DNA of 64,000 nt. Source: Lucifuga dentata. Lineage: Eukaryota > Chordata > Actinopteri > Ophidiiformes > Bythitidae. Both the position numbers and the translations under genes were made by a program. The stretch lies in contig VXCM01000307.1 of assembly GCA_014773175.1 (NCBI GenBank), positions 310,001 through 374,000 of the forward strand, in the 5' to 3' direction. Below, piece by piece: positions 24,520-37,100 of this stretch (within the stretch, counting starts at the first letter, position 1; each line of letters starts with the position of its first letter). The notes below the pieces were generated by a model. It was given only the letters and a program-made list of their open reading frames with translations, was not told the origin of the DNA and searched no databases.

Positions 24520-27500
24520 TGTGCTTTACTAAGATTGTGAGTACCAGGTTGTGCGCATAAAATATGGTAAGAGGATTAGTCTTGACTTTGACTTTTCGCA
24601 CGTCTTTATCAAATGAGGTCATTGACTTAAAAGCCCTGAAGATTAATGAAGCACTGTGCATTAATCACCACAACATTTGAGAATAACTGAAGTAAAATCA
24701 ACTAAACAAGGTACCAATCTAAATATTACAGATTATTACAGTTAATGGTACCACTACACAGTACTATTGTACATCTTATATGTGCCGTTGAAGCTACAGA
24801 GACTTGCAAAGGCTTATTTCTGCAGTTCTCCCACCTGTTCTGGATCCCGCTCTGATCATCTTTGACCCCAAAATAAATGAATCCTACGAAGAGACCCAGC
24901 AAAATGGTGATTCCCACCTGCACATAAAAGAAATATGAGAGATTTTTACACCAAAGGCACTGAGGCTATATAGAAAATAATTTTCCAAAAATTACCAGAA
25001 CCATCATAAATGTCTGACAATGAGTAAGTTGATCAAAGTCCCTATTTAATATAAACTAATCTCTTTTGTCTTTGTGGGAAAGAAAGTGTAATTCTGATGT
25101 GATTTGGAACAAAATGACAAATTTTGGAGATTTAAAATTAAAAAAAAAAAAAAAAATTCTGAGAAAGGCCAGAGTTTTGGGGGATCGGGGTTAAGCCACT
25201 TCAGCTTGCTTCTTTTCCAGACTGGCCTTGCCTAGTAAACAACTACAACTGATGGGAGATGACAGAGGAGAGTGAGAAAAAGTGAAAGCGATGCAAATTT
25301 TAATCCTAACAATTTATAGATTATGACAAGACAAAGTGGGACCTGTGCAGTTCCCAGGGTGAGGGGATAAGCTAATAAGGTTGAGCCTTTTTCACTTCAT
25401 TCCCTCCAATCCCTCATGTGGAAGCAGGGCAGTGGAGTGATAGGTCATGACACCATCATGTGATGAGTTGCAGACTGGGGCCAAGTGGCTTTGGTCAGAT
25501 ATGATATCACTTCAGACCCTGGTGCAAAGAGGCAAGAGTGGGGTCACAACACTCAGCTAAGCCGATTATGGCACCCACACCACCTCAGGCCCCTTTTGTG
25601 GAATTATTGTGAGTTATTTAGAGCCAATTAGCTGTTAATAATTCTTAAAGTGAGAAGACTTCTAACGACATTTTGCCGCAATGGAGTGACTAATGAGTCC
25701 TAAACCCTTTCAGCTTGCTGTCCTTTGTCCTGTTCATTGAGACAAGAGCACTGACATTTTTTCTGATTTTTTTGTGATTGTTGTGTTTGAAAGGAGTTAA
25801 GGTGAGAGCTGTACACCAACACATTTAAGCCGTTGAGCTAAATCAGTACACATGATATGTTAATTATGGAGTCATTTGTGACCACAAAAGCTGGAAGTGC
25901 GATCTATGAACTGATTCAAAACAATAATAATAATAAAAAAAAAACTAAACACAATATGGTGCAGGATTTACATTAAAAAAACATACTAGATTGAAATCCA
26001 AATGTTTTTAAGATTGATTTCTTTAGAGCTACTTAGCATGTGCAATTTGTAATACATCTAGTCAACCATTGCAACTATGACCATAGATGACTAAAGACAG
26101 AAAGTTAATGGCTGTCATAGTTATACTTGCTAATGGTTTTGTAGTTCAGATACAGGATAGGGATGTATACCTCCCCCACAGATGCTTTTGGGTTCAGCAT
26201 GATGTTCTGGAAAGTTCTCTTGAGCACCCAATGTAGCTGGTGGAAACAGGAGCTGTTGTAGGCACCAGTGTGGGCTGTAGAACAGGAGAAACACTTTTTC
26301 TCTTTGGAAATTTGCTCCAGCTCAGTCAGTGTGTCTCTGCAGTGGCTGCTGTTCCTGTACTCCTCTACCAGGCGCTCCTCAGTGCTCTTCCTGGAGCCAG
26401 TAAGCTCCTCAAAGTCCAGTTCTGCCCATACACACAAAAGCATAATGAGGGAGGAGCACAAGGGAGATAACTCTACTATAAGGCACACTAATCTTCCTAT
26501 AAACCTGAAACAGAAGAACACTGACAATACAATGTCATATTCTGTACTGAGTAAATTATATAAAACCATTTCTCAGCTTGAATAATCAAAACTAAAATAG
26601 GTACTGATCTGCAGTTCATTTCTGAAAACTTCTTTATTATAACTAATTTGCCTTTACACGTCTTGATAATGCAGTGTTAGAGAAAACTTTGTAAAGTCTA
26701 GATATATTAGGTAAGATTGTATTGAAAACCTCTCCAAGGCTTTTTTTTTTTTTTTTTTTNTTTTTTTTTTTTTTTTTTGACATAACTAATTCTTGACAGT
26801 TCATGTTGTTACCTTCAGAGCCATGCACCTTGGTTATGTTGGTGGAAATAGAATCTCCACTGATGACATCCAGAAAGAAATCCGCTGGGTTGTTGTGGGG
26901 CTCGCAGGGATAGCCTGGAACATGTATAAAAAGAATTATGTGACACACTGAACAGAATAATAATGTGTTATAATTTATATCCAGGAGACAGAAAATAAGT
27001 CATATCAACAAGTGTTCTATATAATGACATTACTTGTTTTGTGTCTCATATTTATCCTTATAAAAATATAGCTGGACAATAATTCCACATATATTTCCAA
27101 GTGAATGGTTACAAAAAATCTGAAATTTTATAAAGCTAATGTATCTTACATGTGTCTTAAAATTTCAGTATATTCAGTGTCAAGAGCATAGTCACCAATG
27201 TTGGCGAAGTAGTCCAAAGCATTTGTTGTTGGTCCATGGTATGCCATTTTGCCGTTGACCAGCAAGGTCAGTGTGTCAAACAGCCTGTATATTGAGTAAC
27301 GAGGCTGATGGATGGACATTATTACAGTTTGTCCCTGATTGGCCATTCTGACGCACACACAGTAAAGACAATAATTAATAGTGAATGCAATATATCTGCC
27401 TTCTAATTGTAAAGAAAACCTTGAGAGAAGGTATTTTGTGTACTCTGATGTGCAAGATATTTTTTATGTGTTACAGTGTAGAAGAAAAGGGGAGGATGAA

Positions 27501-30182
27501 TAAATCACCGCTTTGTCACACCTACTCTCTGTTACACAGCTTATTTTTTATAATTTAGCAAACTGCATGGATGTCATAGCATTGTTTGATGTTTAAACCT
27601 ATCATAGGCTAAAGTCTGCTCATTCTATGTCATGTTATAATTTGAAAATGGCCAATTTAATACAGTATCAACTAAACTAAATATATATGTAACTGTTGCA
27701 ATTATAATTAGAAACACAGATGCTAATGTTCTTGCACCACTTTCCCCCAAAATATTGTATGTGGGAATCCTGCAATGTAAGGAAACAGCTTTTTTTTTTT
27801 CTTTTTTTTCTTTTTTTAACCTAACATTGGGTGCATCCCTAGGCAGCTGAAAATGGAGACTCAATTCTGAATATAAATGAAGATGAAATAGAGGAGTGAT
27901 ACGATGACAGATATCCCATCAGTTATTCATTACCTTTTTAGCAACAGCAGGACAGAGATAGCAGTGCTAGCATCCAGTCCTGAGGTAGGTTCATCCAGGA
28001 AGAGAACAGGAGGGTCAGTAATCAGCTCCATACCAATGTTGGTTCTCTTCCTTTCTCCTCCAGATATCCCCCGAATCATCTGATTGCCAACCTAGAAAAG
28101 TATCCATACAAGAACATATCTAAAAGGCATATCTGCCTTTCTAAAATCTAAAATCTAGTCTAAAATCTAAATCTAAAAACTATATGTCATTGTCCATTCT
28201 TTTACCTGATGTCCTGGAGACTGAGGCCAACTCTTAAAAACCAGTACAAAGGAGTAATTGGCAGGTTGGGTTTGCGTTACCTTGGAATCGGCCACCTTGG
28301 TGAGGCTCAGGTCTTTGATGAGGTGCCTGACACGAGCCTCCTTTTCTTTCTGAGGCACGGAACTGGGCAGACGCAGAGCTGCAGAAAAACGAAGGTTCTC
28401 CCTCACAGTCAGGGTGCCCATAACTATATCGTCCTAATGGGGGGGGGGGTNGGGGGGGGGGGTTAAGATCAAAGGTCAAGATCACTTTCTCTCTGATAGA
28501 AATCTGCTCTGCTCTGTTTTAAGAATCTGTCTTTCCATTATCAAAGAATACCGAGAACTAAAGAACCTATGCTGTTCATGACGTACAGCAAACAGTATTC
28601 AAATTGTTAAAATTATGTAAATGTACCTGTACTACATAGCCAGAGAGACACTTGAAGTTCGGAGGCTGTGGCGCTCCATCAATAAGCACCTCTCCTGAGA
28701 GGCCTGAGGGATCCTTCCTCGCCGCAAGCACATCCAGAAAGCTTTGAACAAAAAGATGATACTAAAATATTTGTACAGCTGCACATAAATGTTTTAAATA
28801 TTCCTGGATGTGCAGGATGAAAGCATGTGGAGTTTACTCACGAGGATTTTCCACTTCCACTGAGTCCAAGAATAGCATTTAAGCCAGGTCTCATGATTCC
28901 ACTGCAAAACAATAACACACAACTGTACCTTACAATTTAACACACATATCACACAGAGGCACTTTTAGGCATCAGAAAAGGCAGCCACAAAATACTCAGA
29001 TGACAAAATACTCAAAATGACAAAATACTCAAAATGCTTTGCTCCTCATTTTTCATAAGAGTCATGAATTTAGGTTTTTATTTTGGTTTTGAAAGGTTCT
29101 TGGACAGAAAACACTTGACATTAAGACATGAAGCTTAATAATAAACTTACCTTAAGCACAGTTTCTACATTTATTTTCCTCGTACATCACAAATAAAACA
29201 AAGCTCAGTAAATGGGAATTACTATTGTTATAGATATGAAAATTTCTCAGAACTATATAGAAAAAACTGACAATATGGTGCAAATGCTTGGAAAGAGTTC
29301 TAGCACAATGCATTTAATTTTAGAGAGAACAGCTAAGCAATACTACCAAGAAATCTAATATAAAAGTGAATTAAAAGAATAAATAAAAACCTGATGTGGA
29401 TCACTTGTTTAATTGGATTCCCTGGCAGACTGCTTTTTAGTGTGTCAGAGAGATTATACGCAAGAGCCCATGCTTCATATAATTAATTAACAGTGAAGTG
29501 GGAAATGAGAAATTATACATTCTTCCATGACAAATGTCAGTTGCATTTAATACATCAGAAAGAAGCCAATTTAATGGTTTTGTCCATTAATACTCAAGTT
29601 GTTTTCTCAATATATTTGATAAGGAATTATTCAATGACGTGTCATAAAATTAACACGGAGAACCACAAATATTTTAAGATGGTCCCCCGAAATTTATGGG
29701 TTCAAAGGTATTGTTAAAATCGGCAGTTAAATAATGATTTTATATTGATTGAAAAAGTATCAATTTGTAAATCTGTAAATGTAGGTACAGCATAATTAAG
29801 AACTTGTGTTCTTTTGCCTCAGCATGAGCAGCATTTCTGTGTGTGCTTGTTTTTATCTGCATGTAAAAGAGTTACTCAGAGTTCAGGAGAAAGAAAATTG
29901 AGGAGACATATGAGTATAAAAAGAGCAGACAGACAGACTATAAGATACAAGAGAATTTATGACTGACTTGAGGTCCACCAGTATTTCCCTGGAAGTGGTT
30001 TTCATTTTGCTGAAGAAACCTGTCTTACAAGGCACTTTGTAGTGGATGCTGTGGAAGCTCACAGTGGAGCCGCATGGCTTCTTGGTTTGGTCCATGGATT
30101 TAATGACCTTTGATCCATCTATGCCATTAGTTCCAATATCCTCTGTCATTCCAGAATTGATATGGCAGACTTTCTCCATCAT
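18281..30182 (-). CDS. abcg2: ABCG2-type half-transporter (breast cancer resistance protein family), complete
   Basis: ATP-driven efflux half-transporter of the ABCG family, which works as a plasma-membrane dimer. Coding exons, 5' to 3': 30182-29968, 28901-28842, 28741-28627, 28433-28281, 28091-27934, 27347-27196, 26914-26813, 26421-26171, 24917-24835, 24085-23996, 22485-22364, 22010-21856, 20757-20668, 19402-19293, 18428-18281. All junctions are in phase, giving about 667 residues (human 655). The N-terminal nucleotide-binding domain has Walker [10 protein letters not shown] (exon 2/3 junction), Q-loop YVVQDD, signature ISGGERKRT, Walker [13 protein letters not shown] and H-loop SIHQPRYS. 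Six membrane segments follow from about residue 403. A large extracellular loop at about 588-620 has Cys595 and Cys620 and two N-glycosylation sequons. Start choice: MM at 30182; the second M or a later M is possible. Fish have several abcg2 paralogues and I cannot name which; synteny next to pkd2 marks it as the positional counterpart of human ABCG2. Confidence 0.95.
22020..22069. repeat. (CA)25 microsatellite next to an abcg2 splice acceptor
   Basis: A perfect CA run of 50 bp ends only about ten bases upstream (in transcript sense) of the acceptor of the exon starting at 22010. On the coding strand it is a (TG)n tract that replaces an ordinary polypyrimidine stretch. Confidence 0.95.
22743..23151. 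mobile_element. Non-autonomous hAT element with 8-bp target duplication
   Basis: The left end reads CAGGGATCCCCAACT and the right end, reverse-complemented, CAGAGTTCCCCAACT: 15-bp hAT-type terminal inverted repeats with two mismatches. The flanks TGCTAAGC (22735-22742) and CGCTAAGC (23152-23159) are an 8-bp target-site duplication with one change, as expected for hAT. The 409-bp body has no transposase frame. It lies in the abcg2 intron between 22486 and 23995, inside older transposon debris. Confidence 0.85.
23249..23377. repeat. 64-bp exact direct duplication around a single N (probable assembly artefact)
   Basis: Bases 23249-23312 equal 23314-23377, separated by the N at 23313. It is intronic in abcg2 and has the same form as the duplications at 2946, 30458, 55622 and 56893. 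Confidence 0.9.
23420..23760 (-). mobile_element. PIF/Harbinger (HARBI1-like) transposase relic
   Basis: Minus-strand frames show fragments typical of Harbinger transposases. One has [20 protein letters not shown] and [15 protein letters not shown] at about 23754-23620; another frame has [20 protein letters not shown] and [11 protein letters not shown] at about 23560-23450. The change of frame and the stops show it is a pseudogene. Repeated GGATGGAAAC and AAGTCGTTTT motifs at 22678-22720, 23208-23225, 23825-23850 and 23922-23941 probably belong to the ends of the same or related elements. It lies in an abcg2 intron. Confidence 0.7.
24472..24513. repeat. (GA)n microsatellite
   Basis: Uninterrupted GA run of about 40 bp in the abcg2 intron between 24086 and 24834. 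Confidence 0.93.
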
Positions 30183-30390
30183 TCTTTTCAGTGAGAACAC
30201 TGTGAAGATGTGAAAAATGACAGTGATACTAATATCCGCTACACAATGACATGTAATGCTACAGAAGGGATGTATATATGTGATATTGTACAAGTTCAGT
30301 TAAAATAAATAAATAAATAAAAAATTCACAGCACAATTGTTTCAAGGATTATTTTGACAATGAGTCATGTTCACGTCTCTCTTCCAAAAT

Positions 30391-30525
30391 AAATAAATAA
30401 ATAAATAAATAAATAAAAATAAAAAACAAAACTTTTTTTTTTGTACATATATACTATNAAATAAATAAATAAATAAATAAATAAAAATAAAAAACAAAAC
30501 TTTTTTTTTTGTACATATATACTAT
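30391..30525. repeat. 67-bp exact direct duplication around a single N, containing (AAAT)n
   Basis: Bases 30391-30457 equal 30459-30525, separated by the N at 30458. Each copy holds an AAAT tandem run and a T-run. It lies in the 5' UTR intron of abcg2 and is probably an uncollapsed assembly overlap. Confidence 0.88.
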
Positions 30526-31097
30526 ATATTAAGCCCTTTAGCAAAATCTGAAAAGCAAACATATGTTTCCTAAAGACAAACAGGTTTAACATTTAAATAA
30601 CAAATTGGACTGTGTCTTTCCCAATTTGCTTGCTAGGTAATATATCCACTGAAAAGAAAGCAGAAAAAATGATCTCATTTATCAAGGTATAAAGGCTGTG
30701 AATAAGTTTTTTTTTTTTGTTAATGTGTTGCTAAAAATAAAATAAAAACCAACTTAAACTTATTCAATTAATTTTTTGTTTGACTCAGTTTTGAGCCTGT
30801 TAACTTATAAGCAATTTTTGTAACAAATAGCGTTATTCTACAACAAATCCAGGTTGACTAATCTGAAACTAGTTTTACATAATACCAACATCTCAAAAAG
30901 ACTGACATTATAATATGTCCTCAAGTTATGTGTGACTCCTGAGAATTCAATAGCTCCTATTCCTTTAATGTATATAAGCCCTTTTGGACTCAAACAGATC
31001 CTAATTTACAGAACCTAAAGTATAAACAGACAAATTACTCTCTCCAACTGAGAGATGTTGATGCAAAGAGCTGAAATGTGGTGTTGTGATGACTTAC

Positions 31098-31230
31098 CTT
31101 GTTGAGTCCTGCACTCAACTGCTGCATCTGAGAGATCAACTGAACTGAAGAATGAAGTCTGGGGGCTGAGAAGTGGTTAGCCTCCTTAACATCACAACAT
31201 GACAGCACAAACACCATATCACAACTCACT
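31098..31230 (-). other. abcg2: Probable non-coding first exon of abcg2 (5' limit unknown)
   Basis: A strong donor (CAAG then gtaagt on the minus strand) at 31098/31097 lies about 0.9 kb upstream of the start-codon exon, which itself opens at 30199 after a good acceptor with 17 nt of 5' UTR. A two-part 5' UTR is usual in this family. The upper boundary is a guess. Confidence 0.45.
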
Positions 31231-31259
31231 CCACTGCTTTTCCAGAAAGCTCCATGATG

Positions 31260-34178
31260 GTTTAACCCTTTGTTGTCAGATAAATGCTGAATGGTAGTAT
31301 ATCGTCCATGATCAGGACACAGCTATACCACTGAGGACACTGTGGTCTAGGACTCAATATTTTTCTCTGGGTATTAGAGGTTTTTAGTAACCTGGGATGC
31401 AGTTTGATCATATTATTTAATTCTAATATCTTTAAACTTGACAATTTGAAGGTCTAAAACTCTGAATGAAATGTGTATCAAAATGAATACAGGGATTCAC
31501 TGTTTTTCCTGCAACATTTCATTCTTAGCAGATTAGAGAAGGCTATTAAGTAGTTATAGAATTTATACCATATTATGTAAATTAAATTCAGACATACGTA
31601 CAAACATTATACAAAAATTAAGACTTAATGAGTAACTATATCTAATCCATAAAAAAAATTCCAGTTTATATACTGTATGAACATTTAGACCTTTAGGTAA
31701 ATGTGTCTGTGTGGGGCTTTCTTATTTTTTCTTCTTCTTCTTCTTCGAGTCTGGACTTTGACAATTAAACATGTTGGTGTTATTCATAAAAATGCACAAT
31801 AATGTCAAACTTGAAATTTTGTATGGTTTATCATTTTAGTTTTTCTTTGTAATTCACTGGACACTTTCACTGGACTTCTCGGTTTATCAGATCCCTAGAA
31901 ATTACAAGTTTTTGGCCAAAAGAGTAAAAGTGGTTACGACAGCACCACCTTCAGGCCAATCTGTGTAATATTTTTTGTTTAGTTTTTTTTCCTGAGTAGT
32001 GGGTGAGATTTTGAACCTAGCTGCTAAGTTTGGTTGCTGTAGCTTATACAGTTTCTGAGATGATGCTTTAAGGCAGATTGAATATTTCCTGTAATTAAAC
32101 TAATTCAGTTACACTCAGTAGAAATTAAAAGTGATTCAAATAACTTAATAGTAAATACATTTCAAGATAGAAATGGGCAGTCATAAAATGTTTTATGCAT
32201 ATTTTAGAGAAAATGTGCAGGGAAAAAAAAACAGTTGGCTGCATATAAAATATGCGTGACATTCTTCAAAAAAAAAAAAAATCTCCAAAATGTGCACATA
32301 AATTACACAGAAGCAGCACACTTTTTGATAAATATTTTTTTAATTGAAGTGCTAACTGACTCACAAATGAAGAGTGTCAACAATTAAGATACAGTACTAA
32401 CAAGAGTGTGGTTGAAATAGTCACATTTAAGTCCCAGGCACAGGTCCACAGATATATAAAAAAACTAAACATATTATGAAAAATTTAATAGGAAGTCTTA
32501 TGAGAAGGACATGTAGAGTATATTCTATCTTGAATAACAAGGTATCATTCATATTATGAATTAAAAAAATATTTACACAGGATAAATGTATTTGAGGAAA
32601 AAACTGATGGTTACACATTTGCATGAGTCTCACAAACAGCTATGCTTCAAAAATTTTCAGCACTAATAAATATGAAGTGTTATTTTTCTCCACACTTGAC
32701 AACCACCAAACAAAAGCTTACATCAACAATTAACAAAAACTGTAGAGTGGATTTAACTGCTACTAACCTTAAACTGGAAATCTGCCCACTCACTTTAGAT
32801 TAATCAACAACAAAAGCTTAATTGCTTCCATTTCTCGGCGCATTTGATTGTATTTTTAATCATAGAGAACAAACATTCACATTGTCATGCATGGCTCTCT
32901 GCTTAGCGATTCTTTGCTTTAAGTGTGCTTTGCTCTTTTTGAGAGACATAAGTGAGGGACATACAGAAGAATTGATTGTAACAGAATGAACAACATGAAA
33001 AGTATGGTAGGTTTAGGAAACACAAGCTACAAGGCCACGGCCTTGTGAATGAATAGATTTGTCAAATAATCTGATATGTGAGGTTCTCTTTAGACAAGTT
33101 ATTGTAACAGAATTAACAGTTTTCCAAATGCACATAAAAATAGTTATTTACAAACACAAACTATACATTTCTGTACCCAGAGTTTATCTTTGTACACTAA
33201 CACTTGTCTCAAACAATTCTGCAAGCTTGAGCAAGGTTGTCACTGTATACTGCAAGGAGCAATGTAATTATCTTTGTTAAAAAAGGTTTTTAAAATAGCG
33301 ATAAGCAGCTTCACATAGCCCACTAGTTCAACATCAACCTTAAAGATTGTGCAACTGGACATCAATGCATACAGTGGTGCTTTAGCACACGTTATTAACA
33401 CAAATGCCAGAATGAGTAGCGCCATGTTATTTGGTACTCCTTAGAAATGAGGATAAATTTATAAGAATGTGTGATTTAGAATCATGGAAGCATTCACGAT
33501 AAAAGCGATAAAAGCATTTCCAACACTTAACATCCATCCATTTTTAGTCAAATTTTAACATTTTGTCCTACACACCAAACTCTTAAAATGAAATCCAACC
33601 ACATATGGCAATGTATATTTTCATGTTATTTGTATTCCGGTTACTTTAGAACCCAAGGTTCTACTATGCATGTTGAAGTGGATTGAGCAGCGTTTCAGAA
33701 ACTAATAACTGCATTTATGAATGCAGCTATTAATAAATGAGAGAATTAATGAATTTCTTCAGTTTATTTTTCTATGGATGGACTTCAATTAATCGAGACA
33801 TAGATTCAGTTCAATTACTTACAGGTTCCCCTCTCATCTATGTGTGTTGTCTTACTGCTAACACTGACAAATGCTCCATGAAATATGTTGCTGAAAATGT
33901 AGCTTACCAAATGATTACAAATGATTCCCAATTTTAAGCGCCTATAAGCTCATTGGCTGCTTAGTGAAATAAGTGTAAAGAAAGTTCATCATGAATCCAC
34001 TGCCTCTTATTTTACTGAGGCTAATAAATACCATGCTACTTGCAAAAACATGTTATAAACCCTTATGCATCATTTTTTAGACAAACTGCACTCTGTAATG
34101 CATCCAGAAGGGCACCATTGTTCAGCTGTATTGCACATCAATTAAGGTCCACAGACTCTTAATCCACCGCCCTGTTGA
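31260..34178. other. Intergenic stretch between abcg2 and ppm1k
   Basis: This holds the abcg2 upstream region and the ppm1k 3' flank, whose 3' UTR is not delimited. AT-rich sequence with a short (CTT)n run near 31730 and poly-A tracts near 32230 and 32270. I recognise no gene, RNA or transposon. Confidence 0.5.
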
Positions 34179-37100
34179 CTACGCCCAGCGTCCACTGGAA
34201 ACAACGCTTCTGCTGAAGGAGAAACTGGGGTCTGAGCTTGTATGCTTTCCCCAAGCACCGAATGGCACAACGATAATTGTGCTGTTGTCCTCTGAACCGT
34301 ATTGGAGAGCCTGAAAGAGAAGACAACCTCAATGCCAACAAAAGATGAACATATGTATCAGGGTCTGTTTACAGGTATCTCCACTTCACTAGCTGGGCTT
34401 CATGGACACTTTGGATTAAAAATGATGAAGGTGTTTTCACACTTGAGCTGATGGGAGAGCTTTTAACCAGTCATGTGACTGGTTTCACTGACTCTTTCAG
34501 TGAAGTGTTAATGCTCAGGTGATAATGTCACTACTTGAACATACATGGGTGACTTGTCCAACTAATCTCATTTTTTATGATGGAGGAATCAAACAGCATT
34601 TAAATGACAGACAAACAGGATCAAATATGCTAGTAAGAAAAAGAAAATCAATACCACTCTTTTATATGGAAATGTTCACGAATAACATGTTATGTATGCA
34701 ATGTGACCAAACAACTGCTCTTGTTCCTTGTAACCTTGTTGGAGTCACATTAAATGGATGTAATTTCACTTCATGACTGGTCAGAATACTAACAAACCAA
34801 ATACATGAGTCCTACCTGGTCAGAAATCCTCTGGGCCGCCTCTTTGGGGTCATGACAGTGGTTGATGACATTGCAGATCTCCTGGCTGTTCATGATGAAG
34901 TTAATGCCATCTGTGGTCAGAGCCAGGAACAAATCATACGCATGTTGCAACTGAAAAAAGAGAAAAGAATGGTCAACATTTCCAACTTTCTAAAATGATT
35001 TTTCCCCATACTGTACAAGATATTGGACAAAGCTCTGAGGGGAAAAAGTGGGTCAATTCAAAATCAAGACAAGACTTAAGTCAAAAACAAGTGGATACAC
35101 AGAAAAATGTGGTGCAAAGAATGAAATGTGAGGATAATTTCTGTTAAACCGATCCTGAAACAGCCAGTGGATAAAGTTCAATGTTTCAATGTGTTCTGCT
35201 GAGTTGTGACAGAATCCATTTTTAGAAACCTACCGATATTCTCTTAGTCTCAGGCTCAGCAATGACCCCCATATTCTTCAGGTCAAGGTCTCCAATGCTG
35301 CGTGTCATGGCCAACCTGCCATTGACGTTGGGTTGTCCCAAACTATTCCAGGTGATGAAACCCCCACACTTCTTAATCCTAGTGGAAAATACAATACAAG
35401 GGTGGGGTGGTGGGGGGGGGATAAAAACACTGCAGTATCACTTCAGTAGAGCAACAGAGTTCTTGGACAACAAACAGTATGCTACTCTCTTAAATACAAA
35501 AGCTGCATCCTCTTTACATTGACATTCCATCTTACACATTTACTTCTTTCATTGAGCTTCATGTCTACGGCACTCAAATTATATCAGTGGCGGCATAGTG
35601 CAACTGGCCTAGAACTGCAATGCCTTGTCCTCATCCATCACCTGAAAGATTTCTGTGACTAAAATTAGCAATATTAGTTGTTGCCACTGTATATTCTTAG
35701 TGTTAGTGTATGTGGTGAAGAAATTCTGTTTAAACTGTATGTTTTTGGGGAAAAAAGTGTTGCACATGATCAAATCCAATGAGCAATATTTTCCTCTGAA
35801 AATTGTCACACAATGGACCAGATTCACAAATGGTAGTGCATGATTTATCGTGTTGACGTGCGCAAATATTGTGCGTTTGCCTTGAAAGAGGCGTTACCGA
35901 ACTATTTCCTTATTTGCATGTTAGTGAAGCGATTCATAAAAAACACCATCATGCAAACATTAAGACAGTTTCATTCTAGTCATAAATTTCAGCAGTATGA
36001 AATCTGGGCAACTTTTAAAACTGTATGTGCCGTCATGTGTTAGTGATCAATAACTTTGAAAGGTTAACCCACTAAGCTGATCAGCCTTTAAACTGTGACT
36101 TTTGATCCAATCTCATGGCGCTGAACCTTGTTCATTTTAGCAATAGCAGCAGTGGCACTAACTGAAACTTAAATGACTTTATCTTTTATATCACAACTAC
36201 GTGATGCTGTATTTCCTTTTATTTTCCTTTCTTTTATCTGACAAACTTGCAACATCCACGTACCTCTCTTTCTCGTCCTTCCTCTCAGGAGTGTGGTCGA
36301 CAGTGAGTTTAAGAGCCTTGCCCTTGCGGCACAGCATAGCACGGCTGTCACCAACACTGCCCACCACCAGCTCAATGCCGTCCCGCAGCAGCGCTACAGT
36401 GGCGGTGGATCCTGCATTCATCCCAGGTCCTACAGAGACATTTCAGGAAACATTACAGGTGGAAAGCACCATGAAAAAGCGCCACATTGTTCTCACTGTA
36501 CACATGGATTATTGCACTCTCACATTCATGCTCTCAAACATAAACAAGAAACACTGGTGGGAAGTCATACATAGCAGACTAAGCCAGAAGTTACACAATA
36601 CACAGTAACATAGGGGACAGTCACACATGCAGGCTGAACTGTGTCGGCAACGAGTTGAGGTCCAGAACAAATTCTACAGTGGAATGCAGTCTAATAATAA
36701 TAAAATTTAAAAAGCTGACAAAACACCTATCAGTGTCCAGTTTTGGTATTGTTAGTAAAATTTAAAAAACAAAAACAAAAACAGAACTATTGCAAAAGCA
36801 ATAATAATAGTTTATGTATTACTCCCTGAAAACAGTCATGATGATGTCTTTTATCTAGATTTCCAAACATGGAAGATCCATTTCTATTCTGACATTAATC
36901 AAACTGGATTAATTGATTTTTCATTGGTACCCAACATATTGTTGGCTACACTGATATGGTGACTTTATCATTAATGCAGTGGAAGAGAAACATATGTCAT
37001 TTGAGCGTAGAGATCTGTAACAGGTCTGCCCAGAATTATTACCGACTGGTAAAGAACATCTGAGCAGCGCAGATATAACTAAATATAAACACTCAACTTC

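Noticed and set aside
24452..24661. Leu-Ser repeat open frame
   Set aside because: Translation of the GA microsatellite at 24472-24513.
26105..26569. Single 154-codon minus-strand gene
   Set aside because: Only 26421-26171 is the abcg2 exon; the frame reads through into intron on both sides.
31850..32080. Possible dispersed repeat in the abcg2-ppm1k interval
   Set aside because: The style is repeat-like (short gene-free block with mixed composition) but no family motif or boundary could be supported.
34470..34487. Short palindrome ACCAGTCATGTGACTGGT
   Set aside because: 18 bp with a non-palindromic centre; expected by chance in 64 kb and with no context.
35815..36010. Possible DNA transposon end in a ppm1k intron (GTTGACGTGCGCAAATATTG region)
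   Set aside because: The wording resembles fish MITE ends, but I could not find a matching inverted end or target duplication.
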